In this document: piece after piece, positions 55,505-64,000 of the stretch | Position numbering within the stretch: the first letter of the stretch is position 1 | Layout: the number at the start of each line of letters is the position of its first letter | From: Tritonibacter horizontis | Lineage (GTDB): Bacteria; Pseudomonadota; Alphaproteobacteria; Rhodobacterales; Rhodobacteraceae | Assembly: GCF_001518015.1 (NCBI RefSeq) | Contig: NZ_LPUY01000038.1 | Coordinates: forward strand, 1 to 64,000 | Length of the DNA: 64,000 nucleotides | Direction: 5' to 3' | Notes under the pieces: generated by a model | Seen by the model: the letters and a program-made list of their open reading frames with translations, nothing else | Databases searched by the model: none | Told to the model about the DNA's origin: nothing | Translations under genes and position numbers: made by a program

Positions 55505-55591
55505 GCGGTCGTGGCGGAATTGGTAGACGCGCAGCGTTGAGGTCGCTGTGGGGTAACACCCGTGGAAGTTCGAGTCTTCTCGACCGCACCA
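55505..55591 (+). tRNA. tRNA-Leu (anticodon GAG)
   Basis: An 87-nt tRNA with encoded CCA. The acceptor arms GCGGTCG (55505-55511) and CGACCGC (55581-55587) pair perfectly. The D arm contains TTGGTAGACGC. The anticodon stem CAGCG/CGCTG encloses the loop TTGAGGT, with GAG at positions 34-36. The long variable arm (around TGTGGGGTAACACCCGT) is typical of leucine tRNAs, and the T arm carries AGTTCGAGTCT. A remnant of a site-specific recombinase gene begins about 60 bp downstream, so the 3' end is probably a used integration site. Confidence 0.95.
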
Positions 55592-55648
55592 ACTTGTGAG
55601 CCTAAGGCTTTGGTTTCCTTCGATATTATTCGATTGTAGGAAGCTAGA

Positions 55649-55963
55649 GTGGCACACATCAAACACACAATTCGGCGGAACGATACCTTCTACTATAATA
55701 GAAGGACTCCCAAGGGTTCCGTTCACAACTATGGTCAAAGCATTCGTCTCAGTCTGGGGGCTTGCCCCGAGCGTGTTGCAATCATTGCTGAGCGTTTGAC
55801 CCGCATCTTGGATCAAGCTTTCGTTTCCGGGCAAAAGTTGAACTTGGAAATGACTCTACACCAGATCCCGTCTAAGAGACGGGGAGTAGCTCAAGGCGCC
55901 AAATCCGCCGCTCCGTCATCCCGAGCACAGGCTATGCCCGACCTTCGTCCTGCTTCGCGGTAA
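55649..55963 (+). pseudogene. Remnant of a tyrosine-recombinase integrase (N-terminal part)
   Basis: A 104-codon frame whose first 60 residues (MAHIKHTIRRNDTFYYNRRT ... RLSLGACPERVAIIAERL) resemble the N-terminal arm-binding domain (DUF6538-like) of phage-type integrases of Rhodobacterales. There such genes begin directly after a tRNA. The remaining residues lose resemblance and the catalytic domain is absent. It lies 57 bp after tRNA-Leu(GAG). The gene appears to be decayed, probably the scar of an excised or deleted element. The family assignment is from memory, so it is moderate. Confidence 0.6.
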
Positions 55964-55977
55964 CGTAGCTGCGCTGG

Positions 55978-58542
55978 TCAGGAACTCAGAGCTCGGATGC
56001 TCAAGCGTGCTTCGTGTTGAAGGATGAACTCGCGCAATTCGTCGACGGGGATGGGTTTGCAGAAGGCGTAGCCCTGAAGCGTGTGGCACCCTATGTCGCG
56101 CAGGATGCGTGCGTGTTCCATAGTTTCCACGCCTTCAGCAATAATCTGCAGATCCATAAGTTCAGCCATGCCGATGATATGCTTCAGGATCCCATGTGCC
56201 AGCGGGTCGACCGTGATCGGGCGGATCAATTGCTGATCAATCTTCATCGCGTCGGGGCGCAGTTGCATCAGGCCAACAACCGATGCATGTCCGGAACCGA
56301 AGTCGTCGATTTCAACCAAAACTCCGGCCTCCCGCAGGCGATCCAGGCCAAAGTGGAACATTTCGCTCTGTTCTTCGACCAGAACGGATTCAAGCACCTC
56401 AAAGACGATCCGTGGCCCGTCATGGCGATGCCGGCAGATCTGTTCATAGACTTGATCATTCCTGATCCGCTCGACCGTTACGTTGACGGACAGTTTCGGG
56501 ATTTCGATCCCGAGTGGCCTGAGACTGTCGATCTGTTCCAGCGCTTTGGCGAAAATCAGGTTGTCGATATCCTCGACCAGAGACAATTGTTCGGCGACCG
56601 GCAGAAACTCCGCGGGCATCAGGATGCCCAGCTGGGGGGAGTGCCATCGCGCCAGCGTCTCCACGCCGACCACCTCATGAGTGCGCGCGTCGAACTGCGG
56701 TTGGAAGTAGGGTTCAAACTCTGATCGGGCGACCGCGCGCCGCAACTCTCGGGCGAGGGTGCGGCGGGCCTGGACCGCGCGGTGAAGCTCGGGGGAATAG
56801 AGATGGGTCCGATTGCGCCCGGTTACTTTGGCCTCGTAGAGCGCGGCATCGGCACCGATGATCAACTGGTCAAACTCAAGGAGGCCGTCAAAGGTACTCG
56901 CGACCCCAAAACTCGCACCGACCCGGACGGATTTGTTTTCAAAATACTTTGGCAGCTTGATGCGTTTCAGCATTCTGTTGGCCAATTGTTCGCCATCCTG
57001 CGACGTCGAACCTGGGGCCAGGAGGAGGACAAATTCGTCGCCGCCGACACGCGCGGTCAGATCCGCTGATTTGGTTTCTTCGCGCAGGATATTGGCGACT
57101 TCGCACAGGATGAAATCCCCTGCCTCATGGCCCATGGTATCGTTGACGTATTTGAAGTGGTCCAGATCAATGCGCACCACGGTGGCGGGTTGGTCGAGAT
57201 GTTCCGCGCGTTGTTTCAGCGCCTGGTCGAGGGCCCGGCGGTTGGGCAGACCTGTCAGCGGGTCGTGCAAGGCCTGATGTTCGATTTCCTTGTTTGCCGT
57301 CACGATCGCTTCGCGCTGTTCGCGTGCTTCGGTGATATCGTTTGAGATCGCCATAAATCCGTAGTGATGTCCCGTGTCGGTCTTGAGTGGCGAAATGCTC
57401 AGGTTGATCCAATAGGGAATCTTGCCATAGCGATAGTTCAGGATCTCCACCTGAATCGCCTGACAGGCACTCTGCGCGCGGCGAATTGCGGCTTGGGTTT
57501 CTTTGTCGGTATCCGGCCCTTGCAGGAATTCGGCGGGTTTCATGTTCTGAACATCTTCGACCAGATGGCCTGTGAGTTTTTCGAACGACGGGTTGGCCCA
57601 GATGAGCCGTCCGTCCAGGTCGGTAATCGATATGGAATCGCTCGCTCGCTCTGCAATGGCGGCAAGTTCACTTAGTTCCGCCTGTTTCGCCTCTAACGCG
57701 CGATGGGGCCCGACGATCACGGCCTTGCCCGCAAGGGCGAACAGGCCGAATGCCCCGATCAATACAATTGCAATGGCGGTCATGCTGTTGGCGAGAACGG
57801 CATGACCGGCGGCCTGAACGGCCAAAGGATCCGGAAGCAAGGCAACCGAGAGCCTGAAATCGGCAAGCGCGCGCACCTCGGCCGTGCCACGTTGCAACAG
57901 CCCTGAAAGGGGACGCACGAGGTAGGTCCGCTTTACAATGTCATTGGCGGGAAAGATCTCCAGCGTATCCAGACGATAGCCGCTCAATAGAATGCCTTCG
58001 ACAAACCCCTGATGCAAAACGGGTGTCGCCAGGACGACAAACGCCTGGTCACCGCGGCTCTGGATCAAGACGGGCAATCGCGCCGGATCAGTTTCGGTCT
58101 GCGAAGCCTGCAGCAGATCATCGATTTCCTGTTGGCCAAAAATCCGGCGCTCTTCGGGACGTTTGTTGTGATGCGCAAGCGGCTCGTTAAAGGCATCGTA
58201 GAAGGTGACCCAAGACAGGCTCTCGGGCATGCGCAGGGCGGAGAACACATCCGGCACGTATGACGTGTTGTCATCAAACCCGAGTGCGATGTTGACCAGA
58301 TTGGGGTCCTGAGCAATGACGGAGATCAAGATCTGATGGTGCGACAGCACCGAATTCAGATGTGCCGCCGACTCATCTGCCTGCGCCTTGATGGCGCTGT
58401 ATTGGTACTCCTTGAAGAACGGCATGGCCACATAGCGAATTGCCAGCGCCGAACTGATCAAGGTCAACGTAAGGATCAACAGCGTCAGCATCCAGAAACG
58501 CCTGGCAACTGTGGCCGACCTAATTTGGTGGTCAACGTCCAT
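55978..58542 (-). CDS. Membrane GGDEF/EAL protein with periplasmic sensor and PAS domain
   Basis: An 854-aa c-di-GMP enzyme. Membrane helices (about 17-39 and 250-272) enclose a periplasmic sensor region of about 210 residues. A PAS domain (about 288-405) follows. The GGDEF domain (about 420-585) has intact RVGGDEF at 498-504, but the inhibitory site reads KxxD instead of RxxD. The EAL domain (about 600-845) reads ETL at 628-630, and keeps the key residues: N687, E715, D746, D747, K767 and E804 (in AEGVET). Both activities are therefore possible. Its ATG directly follows the stop of the upstream periplasmic binding-protein gene (TGAATG), so they are translated together. Confidence 0.92.
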   Translation of the reverse strand: MDVDHQIRSATVARRFWMLTLLILTLTLISSALAIRYVAMPFFKEYQYSAIKAQADESAAHLNSVLSHHQILISVIAQDPNLVNIALGFDDNTSYVPDVFSALRMPESLSWVTFYDAFNEPLAHHNKRPEERRIFGQQEIDDLLQASQTETDPARLPVLIQSRGDQAFVVLATPVLHQGFVEGILLSGYRLDTLEIFPANDIVKRTYLVRPLSGLLQRGTAEVRALADFRLSVALLPDPLAVQAAGHAVLANSMTAIAIVLIGAFGLFALAGKAVIVGPHRALEAKQAELSELAAIAERASDSISITDLDGRLIWANPSFEKLTGHLVEDVQNMKPAEFLQGPDTDKETQAAIRRAQSACQAIQVEILNYRYGKIPYWINLSISPLKTDTGHHYGFMAISNDITEAREQREAIVTANKEIEHQALHDPLTGLPNRRALDQALKQRAEHLDQPATVVRIDLDHFKYVNDTMGHEAGDFILCEVANILREETKSADLTARVGGDEFVLLLAPGSTSQDGEQLANRMLKRIKLPKYFENKSVRVGASFGVASTFDGLLEFDQLIIGADAALYEAKVTGRNRTHLYSPELHRAVQARRTLARELRRAVARSEFEPYFQPQFDARTHEVVGVETLARWHSPQLGILMPAEFLPVAEQLSLVEDIDNLIFAKALEQIDSLRPLGIEIPKLSVNVTVERIRNDQVYEQICRHRHDGPRIVFEVLESVLVEEQSEMFHFGLDRLREAGVLVEIDDFGSGHASVVGLMQLRPDAMKIDQQLIRPITVDPLAHGILKHIIGMAELMDLQIIAEGVETMEHARILRDIGCHTLQGYAFCKPIPVDELREFILQHEARLSIRALSS

Positions 58543-59769
58543 TCAGCGGAGGTCCTCAAGGCGGCCATTGGCGTCAAAGCGGGCAAGGCAGAGGTCCGCC
58601 AGCCCCAGGGCCTCATGCGCGTTTGGGGCCGTTTGCGGGTCATAGGCGGAGAAGGGTGTCTGGTAGGTTTTCAAAATGCCCGTCACCGGGCGCGACAATG
58701 ATTCCAGTGCCGATTTCAGGGCGCGCCGCTTGTCCACAATGCTGCCTTGCCACGCGGGCGTGGTGGCCGCCTGGTCCGCAGCGGCGATCAGAATCCGGGT
58801 CAGGTCATAGCCATGGACAAACCCCGTCGGCGCGGAGACATCTGCCAGTCCCTGCGCGTCCGGCAGCGCGCGGCGCAGCACCCATTGCAGCAGCGCATTG
58901 CCGTCGCGTTCCCGTCGCAGGCCGCAGGTTTGCAGCACCGAAAGAGAGAGCGCAGCGCGTGTTTCATGCGGCACCTGTTCGGCGAAGGCGCCCCCAGTGA
59001 TTCCCCAATGGCTGAAGATTTTGACATCGGGCAGATGTTTTCTCATGGCGTTTATCATAGCCGCGCCATTGTGCCAGTTGGACAGCATGATGATGCAGTC
59101 GGGCGAGTCCGTTGCCAGTTTCGCCGCCAGTGCCCCCGCGCCGGCATCGCCAATGGAGGTCGGGAAAAACGCGACCTGGTTGGCACTAAGGTCATGCGCG
59201 GCAAGCGCCGCCTCCAGAGTCGTGCGATTGGCCAGCCCCCAACCGGTATCCAGCAGCAACAGTGAGATCGACTGGCAGCCCCCTTGGGTGATTGCGGCAT
59301 TCACCAGGAATTCGCCGGACTGGTAATCGTCCACCGACAGGCGGAACAGCCAGTTTTCGTGTCCAGGCGCCGCCCGGGTTATCGGTCCCGCCGCGGACCA
59401 TGGAAGCAATGTAAGTATTTGATTTTCATTAATATAGTCGCGGTATGAGAGGTACTGCGGAGAATGCATTCCGCCAAACATCAACAACGCCGTTTCGCTG
59501 GCGCCAAGTTCCTGAATATGACGGTGCGAGCGTTTCACGTTGGTCCGGTGATCCTTGGGAACAAGGCGAATGTCATAGCCGCCCAGCTGGTTGTCGACTT
59601 CCTCCAGCGCGGTTTTGATCCCTAGCTCTATCGCGCTCGCGGAGGCCCGGCTTTTGGAAAAATCCGCGTCGATGAATATGTCGAGTGTTTCGGCAGATGC
59701 GCGCGCGAAAGGGATCATGGTGAGGCAGAATAGCAAAACACACGGCCAGTTTGGGACACGGCGGGACAT
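58543..59769 (-). CDS. Periplasmic binding protein, type I fold (ABC/sensor type)
   Basis: A 408-aa secreted protein with a signal peptide (about 1-26, ending ARASA). Its body has the Leu/Ile/Val-binding type I periplasmic fold: ASAIELGIKTALEEVDNQLGG at the N-lobe, and VNAAITQGGCQSISLLLLDTGWG across the hinge. In the C-lobe are FSHWGITGGAF and FVHGYDLTRILIAAAD. There is no ABC permease or ATPase beside it. Its stop abuts the start of the GGDEF/EAL gene, so it is probably the ligand-sensing partner of that protein. It could alternatively be an orphan transporter component. Confidence 0.85.
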   Translation of the reverse strand: MSRRVPNWPCVLLFCLTMIPFARASAETLDIFIDADFSKSRASASAIELGIKTALEEVDNQLGGYDIRLVPKDHRTNVKRSHRHIQELGASETALLMFGGMHSPQYLSYRDYINENQILTLLPWSAAGPITRAAPGHENWLFRLSVDDYQSGEFLVNAAITQGGCQSISLLLLDTGWGLANRTTLEAALAAHDLSANQVAFFPTSIGDAGAGALAAKLATDSPDCIIMLSNWHNGAAMINAMRKHLPDVKIFSHWGITGGAFAEQVPHETRAALSLSVLQTCGLRRERDGNALLQWVLRRALPDAQGLADVSAPTGFVHGYDLTRILIAAADQAATTPAWQGSIVDKRRALKSALESLSRPVTGILKTYQTPFSAYDPQTAPNAHEALGLADLCLARFDANGRLEDLR

Positions 59770-59916
59770 GGGATAACTTTCACTGGAACAAGAAACACAC
59801 TGTGCACCGAACCTAGGCGTGCCCGGTTAAGGAAGAGAAAAGCAATCCGTTCAATTTTATCTGACAGAGCAAAGAAGGGCGGCCTGTCCGGGGGGCATAG
59901 CTGCGGAATGCGGCGG

Positions 59917-60546
59917 TCAGAGCCGGACAATCTCCGCATTGGCCGCCAGGGCATCCGCCTCATCATGGGTGACCAGCAGCACCGGCAGATGCCGACGTCG
60001 TGCCAGCGCAAAAACCAGCCTGCGGATCTGGTCCCGAAGCGATGCATCAAGGCCCGAAAACGGTTCATCCAACAGCAACAGGTCTGGCTCCGACAACAGC
60101 ATCCGCATCAGGGCGATACGGGCTTTCTGGCCGCCGGATAACGTCTCCGGATCGCGGTCGTGAAAACCGGCCAGGCCGATATCTTCCAAGGCCTGATCAA
60201 CCGCGGCGCGGCGGCTGTGGCGCGGAACCCTCCGGTCGAGGCCGAACGCCAGATTGGCGCCGACGCTCATATGTGGAAACAGCAAATGGTCCTGGTAGAG
60301 GATGCCCACCCGTCGCGCCTGAGCTGGCAGGCGGCGGAGCGACCGCCCGTCCAGGGTGATCTCTCCGCTCAGGGTGAATTCGGGCGGCAGTTGGCCGGCA
60401 ATGGCGGCAAGCAGGGTGGATTTCCCTGCACCGGAGGGCCCCATGACGGCCCCCACAGTTCCGGGGCGGATATGCAGGTCGAGAGACAATAAAACCTTTC
60501 CCAAGCGCCGGATTTCGATGTTCTTCAGCTGCAACCCGTCAGTCAT
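59917..60546 (-). CDS. ABC transporter ATP-binding protein (YnjD-like)
   Basis: A 209-aa ABC ATPase with Walker A GPSGAGKST, signature LSGGQKARIAL, Walker B LLLLDEPFSGLD and a switch histidine in LLVTHDEAD. It is short for the class, ending shortly after the switch region. Its ATG at 60544-60546 overlaps the permease stop, so it belongs to the YnjBCD-type operon. ThiQ-like sequence is also evident; the real substrate is unclear. Confidence 0.9.
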   Translation of the reverse strand: MTDGLQLKNIEIRRLGKVLLSLDLHIRPGTVGAVMGPSGAGKSTLLAAIAGQLPPEFTLSGEITLDGRSLRRLPAQARRVGILYQDHLLFPHMSVGANLAFGLDRRVPRHSRRAAVDQALEDIGLAGFHDRDPETLSGGQKARIALMRMLLSEPDLLLLDEPFSGLDASLRDQIRRLVFALARRRHLPVLLVTHDEADALAANAEIVRL

Positions 60547-62266
60547 GCCACATGCCTCTCCGGTTGCGCCAGGCCAGAGCTGGGACCGCCAACGCCAGCG
60601 CAAAGGGCAGGAGGGCGGTTGCCGTCTGGACCAGGGCATAAACGCCAATGGCACGCCGATCTCCGCCAGCGGCCAGCGCGAGGGATTCGGTCGTCAGTGT
60701 CTGCATTCCGCCGCCTCCGACCAGCAGGGTTGGCAGGTATTGCCCGACGGAAACGGCCATGCCTATGGCGGCCGCGGTCAGGATCGGTGCAAGCAGCATG
60801 GGCAGGCGAAGGCCAAAGAAAATGCGGTTGTCTGAGGCGCCCATGGCGGCCGCGACGGTGGCCTGACGGACGTCCCAGCTTTTGTAGGGACCTTCCAGGG
60901 ACAAGCGCAAGTAGGGCAGGACAAAGACAAGATGCGCGAGCACAACTGCCCAAAGGCTCCGGTCTATCCCAAGCGTGAGCAAACCGATCTGCATGCCGGG
61001 CAAGAACACCGTCTGCGGCACCAAAAGCGGCAAATAGAGCAGCCATTGGCCGTTTTCGGTCAGACGCAGTTGGCGGCGGTCTTCGGTTTCCAGACAACCC
61101 AGCGTCAAGACCAGCCCGATCAACGTGGCCGCTGCCGCGATCGTAAGGGTGGTGGCAAGCGTTGCGAGGGCTGCGCTGCCATGGCGCTGCCAACTGCGCA
61201 GGGTGAAGGCATCCGGCAGCATGGCGGGAAAGCTCCAGCGTTCGGCGAATGACCAGGTCGCAAGCCCGAGCAGCCCGAGCAGGACGGCGCTGGTAGCGGC
61301 GACCCCAAGCCCCAGACCAAGGCCGCGCAGGAAGTAATCCTGCGTCCGCCGCCGCCCGCGATAGGCGGCGCGCGCGCCGATGTGACCGATCAGATGTTCG
61401 GCGCTGCGCCAGGCGAGCAAGGCAGCAAGAACGAGGCCAAGTTGCAGCAGGGCAGCAGCAGAGGCGAGGCTGCGCAGGCTCAGGTCTGGGGCGCTCATCC
61501 AATCTACGATCTGCACCGACAGGGGCGCAGGCGTGGTCGGGCCGAGGATGGCCGCGACATCCACAACGGACATGGAGTAGGTTAAAACCACATAAACGGG
61601 CAGCCGGATGCGCCTGTAGAGCGCCGGAAACACGGTCAGAAACCATCCCGCCATGCGCCCGTAGCCCAGGGCGGTGGCCACCCGCATGCGTGCTGCAGCG
61701 TCGATCTGGCTCAGTGCTGCGAGGGCGACCAGCAGCAGAAACGGAACCTCTTTCACCACCAGTCCGGCAATCAGCGCGAGGCCCATCGGGTCCTGGACCA
61801 GCAGCAGGTCGGGCGGACGGGACCAGCCCGTCGCCCAGGGGCTGATGGCGCGGACAATCCAGCCAGAGGGCTGGATCAGGAACATCAGACCAAAGGCGGC
61901 GGCGGCATGGGGAACCGACAGCAGCGGCGCCAGCAATCGCATCAGCGCCCGAAAGGGCCGCGTCCCGGCCCAGCCCGCCAGAAGCAGCAGCGTCAGCGCG
62001 AGGGAGATCACGGTTGCCAGCCCGCCGGTTTGCACGCTGAGCCGGATCGCCGCGCCAAGACCGGGCCAGGCCCAGAGCGCCGCAAATGGCGCGACAGAAA
62101 AGCCAGTCATGCCCGCAGCAGGCAGATGACCCAACGCCGCGAGACCGGTTCCAAACAGACCTGCGGCAACGGGCCCAAGCAGTGCCAGCAACGTCACAAG
62201 AGGCAAAATGGGGGGCAGGCGCATGAGGCGACGGGGAACCTGGCTGAGCCTAGTTCCCGACGCCAT
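60539..62266 (-). CDS. ABC transporter permease, two fused domains (YnjC-like)
   Basis: About 575 aa with twelve or more hydrophobic segments in two homologous halves, as in fused permeases of the iron/thiamine/YnjC group. The binding-protein-dependent transport motif occurs twice, around AVVLAHLVFVLPYLRLSLEG and in the first half. The start is uncertain. ATG 62266 overlaps the binding-protein stop by 17 bp, ATG 62224 begins right at the first helix, and the TTG at 62290 is unlikely. It is followed without gap by the ATPase gene. Confidence 0.85.
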   Translation of the reverse strand: MASGTRLSQVPRRLMRLPPILPLVTLLALLGPVAAGLFGTGLAALGHLPAAGMTGFSVAPFAALWAWPGLGAAIRLSVQTGGLATVISLALTLLLLAGWAGTRPFRALMRLLAPLLSVPHAAAAFGLMFLIQPSGWIVRAISPWATGWSRPPDLLLVQDPMGLALIAGLVVKEVPFLLLVALAALSQIDAAARMRVATALGYGRMAGWFLTVFPALYRRIRLPVYVVLTYSMSVVDVAAILGPTTPAPLSVQIVDWMSAPDLSLRSLASAAALLQLGLVLAALLAWRSAEHLIGHIGARAAYRGRRRTQDYFLRGLGLGLGVAATSAVLLGLLGLATWSFAERWSFPAMLPDAFTLRSWQRHGSAALATLATTLTIAAAATLIGLVLTLGCLETEDRRQLRLTENGQWLLYLPLLVPQTVFLPGMQIGLLTLGIDRSLWAVVLAHLVFVLPYLRLSLEGPYKSWDVRQATVAAAMGASDNRIFFGLRLPMLLAPILTAAAIGMAVSVGQYLPTLLVGGGGMQTLTTESLALAAGGDRRAIGVYALVQTATALLPFALALAVPALAWRNRRGMWHD

Positions 62267-63458
62267 AGCGGGCGACCCAATCCTCGGCAATCCGGGTCAT
62301 CCAGCTTGGGTGCGGCTCCGGCTGGATCTGGCCAAGCGCCTCGGGCGACAGGGTTGCGGGGCCCAGATCCAGCGCCTGAAACGCGGCCCGGTCTTGTTCC
62401 GGCAGCGCGTCCATATCGAGCACCGTTCCATAGCCAAGGACGTCCGGATCTTGCGCCCGCAACTGGGCTTCCGGCGACAGCAGGAAGTTGGCCGTCACCA
62501 TCGCCGCCGCCTTGGCACCGGAGTTATAGGGGATCGCCACAAAAGAGGCATTGCCGATGGTGCCCGCCTCCAGAACAAATGTGCGCACGCTTTCGGGCAG
62601 CTGGAAATTCGCAATCGCGGTGCTGGCTTCGCCCGGGCTGAAGGAGATCGCAAGATCAATCTCGTCATCGTTCATCAGCTGCAACTGGCGCGGTCCGGTG
62701 GCCGGAAACGCCCGTCCCGACCGCCACAACAGCGGCGTCAGCTGATCCAGATAGGCCCAGAGCGGCGCAGTGATCTCGCCGTAGTTTTCCTCGCTGACAG
62801 GGGCTGCCAAGGCGGCCCGCTTGTCGGTCTCATCGGTCAGATCCACCAATGTCTGTTTCAGAAAGGTCGTGCCAAGGAAATCTGGCGGCTGTGGAAAGGT
62901 GAACCGACCGGGGTTGGCCTGCGCCCATTCCAGTATGGCTTCCATATCGACAAGGGGCTGCGGCAAATCCGTGGTGTCATGCATGAACACAACCTGCGCC
63001 ATGGCCCAGGGCGATTCAAAACCCTGCGTTTCTATTGTGAAATCGCGGCGCAGAGCCTTGTCCTGTACATCCGCATATTGCCAGTTGGGCAGTGCTTCGG
63101 CGAAGGGGCCAAACAGCAAATCCGCCTCCTTCATGGCGGCGAAGTTGGCGCCGTTGATCCAGATCAGGTCCACGGCGCCCTTGTCGTTCTGACCGGCCGA
63201 TTTTTCCGTCAATACGCGCGTGACAGCATCTGCGGTGTTTTCCAGTTTTACCTGGGTCAGGGTGATGCCGAAGTCTTGCGACAGGCGCGTACCCACCCAG
63301 GAGATGAAATCATTGGTCGCGGTCGAGCCGCCCCAGGCGTGCCACTGCACCGTCTGGCCCTGTGCTTGCGACACAACGGCGCGCCAATCGGATGGGTCCG
63401 GGTCGGCCCAGGCGGTCAACGGCACCAACGTGAGAGCAAGTGACAACATGCGTTTCAT
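62250..63458 (-). CDS. ABC transporter substrate-binding protein (YnjB-like)
   Basis: A 402-aa periplasmic protein with a signal peptide (about 1-19). Segments QWHAWGGSTATNDFISWVG, TADAVTRVLTEKSAGQ, VDLIWINGANFAAMKEADLL and FGPFAEALPN match the pattern of E. coli YnjB and relatives. YnjBCD systems have no proven substrate; thiamine-like compounds have been proposed because of ATPase and permease similarity. AAGGGA lies about seven bases before the ATG. First gene of a three-gene operon. Confidence 0.88.
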   Translation of the reverse strand: MKRMLSLALTLVPLTAWADPDPSDWRAVVSQAQGQTVQWHAWGGSTATNDFISWVGTRLSQDFGITLTQVKLENTADAVTRVLTEKSAGQNDKGAVDLIWINGANFAAMKEADLLFGPFAEALPNWQYADVQDKALRRDFTIETQGFESPWAMAQVVFMHDTTDLPQPLVDMEAILEWAQANPGRFTFPQPPDFLGTTFLKQTLVDLTDETDKRAALAAPVSEENYGEITAPLWAYLDQLTPLLWRSGRAFPATGPRQLQLMNDDEIDLAISFSPGEASTAIANFQLPESVRTFVLEAGTIGNASFVAIPYNSGAKAAAMVTANFLLSPEAQLRAQDPDVLGYGTVLDMDALPEQDRAAFQALDLGPATLSPEALGQIQPEPHPSWMTRIAEDWVARYGVGN

Positions 63459-63771
63459 GGAAAATCCCTTGATGGTCTAGGTCTTGATACGGTGGCTTTG
63501 GCCGGCGGCGCACAGGGCGCGGTGTCCCCCTCAATTTGCCGATCCTGGCGGTAAGGTCTATGTCTTTGACGAAAACGTGACGCCGGGTGTGTCGATACGG
63601 GCAGAATGCTTGCACCCTGCTGCAGGGGCCGGTATGCACAGCCCGGCAAACTCGCATCGCGATTTGCGAGGCCAGATAGGACGCCAGTGGCTCTGGCTGA
63701 TGTGCGTCCGCCTTTTCGGTGCCACTGTGGCCTGCAGATGGCACGCGCCCAGACGAGGGGGAAACCCAGCC
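63459..63771. other. Intergenic region between the YnjB-like gene and nadA
   Basis: A 313-bp divergent gap with no gene. It contains two small inverted repeats: CCCTGC/GCAGGG (63615-63627) and CTCGCA/TGCGAG (63651-63670). The latter overlaps the palindrome ATCGCGAT. Either could be an operator for nadA. I found no thiamine-pyrophosphate riboswitch on the transporter side. Confidence 0.45.
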
Positions 63772-64000
63772 ATGCCGCTCGACTTGCCCGTACTGCGGAC
63801 GTTTTTGTCCGAGCACTACGACCTAGCCCCATCTGTTGAACTTGCAGATGCCATGTCGGAAACCTACGCCAAAATGTCCCGCGTGGTCTCGCCGATGGAT
63901 TGGGCGATCTACGCCCCCTACGTGAAAGCGATCAACGAGCTGAAGGCAAAACGCAATGCCGTCATTCTCGGTCACAACTACATGACCCCGGAGATCTTTC
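63772..64000 (+). CDS. nadA: Quinolinate synthase, N-terminal fragment (runs off the window)
   Basis: The first 76 codons of NadA, the iron-sulfur enzyme that makes quinolinate from iminoaspartate and dihydroxyacetone phosphate in NAD synthesis. The visible part ends with AINELKAKRNAVILGHNYMTPEIF, the conserved start of the first domain with the substrate-binding histidine. The ATG at 63772 is the earliest start; 63853 and 63874 are alternatives. The gene is cut by the window edge. Confidence 0.92.
   Translation, partial: MPLDLPVLRTFLSEHYDLAPSVELADAMSETYAKMSRVVSPMDWAIYAPYVKAINELKAKRNAVILGHNYMTPEIF

Noticed and set aside
63459-63700. Thiamine-pyrophosphate riboswitch upstream of the YnjB-like gene
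   Set aside because: The conserved CTGAGA and related core elements are absent from the minus-strand leader.

Overview
The window looks like a chromosomal segment of a marine-type alphaproteobacterium of the Rhodobacterales (Roseobacter group). The inference rests on GC-rich coding, alphaproteobacterial gene orders (ctaC-ctaB-small gene-ctaG-ctaE-surf1-thrC-M16 peptidase; glyQ-DUF6446-like-glyS-PPDK-like) and the style of the proteins. It is read from the sequence alone, with no database search. Coding density is high, with about 55 protein genes, one tRNA and a partial gene at the right edge.

Layout. 0-6 kb, minus strand: topA, dprA and tldD. 6-16 kb, plus strand: aa3-type cytochrome oxidase subunits and assembly factors, thrC, an M16 peptidase, a GNAT acetyltransferase, an MBL-fold protein and an FAD-linked 2-hydroxyacid dehydrogenase. 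16-25.5 kb: mostly single metabolic genes (fasciclin protein, apt, mtnP, SulP transporter, acetyltransferases, flavin reductase, EcsC, NUDIX, DUF1178, SDR). Two tiny divergent genes at 17.5-17.9 kb flank a perfect 32-bp palindrome. 25.6-27.4 kb: a secreted SPOR/peptidoglycan-binding/trypsin-fold protein that has lost all three catalytic residues. 27.7-38.3 kb, plus strand: glyQ, a membrane protein, glyS, a PPDK-like enzyme with a degenerate ATP site, a SleB-type hydrolase, folB with a C-terminal extension, folP and glmM. 38.4-49.7 kb: EamA exporter, ilvC, tandem Lrp regulators, class V aminotransferase, UbiH-type hydroxylase, a HAD nucleotidase, a GntR regulator, a GT2 synthase, carA and a YqeY-type protein. 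49.8-53.6 kb: DUF2244, ctaD, HIT protein, lipB. 53.7-59.8 kb: a lineage-type secreted protein, tRNA-Leu(GAG) followed by a decayed integrase, and a GGDEF/EAL protein coupled to a periplasmic binding protein. 59.9-64 kb: a YnjBCD-type ABC transporter and the start of nadA.

How the parts fit. The subunit I gene of the oxidase (ctaD) lies about 40 kb from the rest of its set on the other strand. Folate (folB-folP) and cell-wall precursor (glmM) genes follow each other. The c-di-GMP enzyme at 56-58.5 kb and the GT2 synthase with a type II/IV secretion ATPase-like N-terminal domain at 46-48 kb could belong to one exopolysaccharide control circuit, but that is inference.

No CRISPR array, rRNA, insertion sequence or intact prophage was seen. 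The best candidates for something undescribed are the palindrome with its two small genes, the inactive trypsin-fold protein, the PPDK-like enzyme with a broken ATP-grasp site, and the binding protein/GGDEF-EAL pair beside an integration scar.
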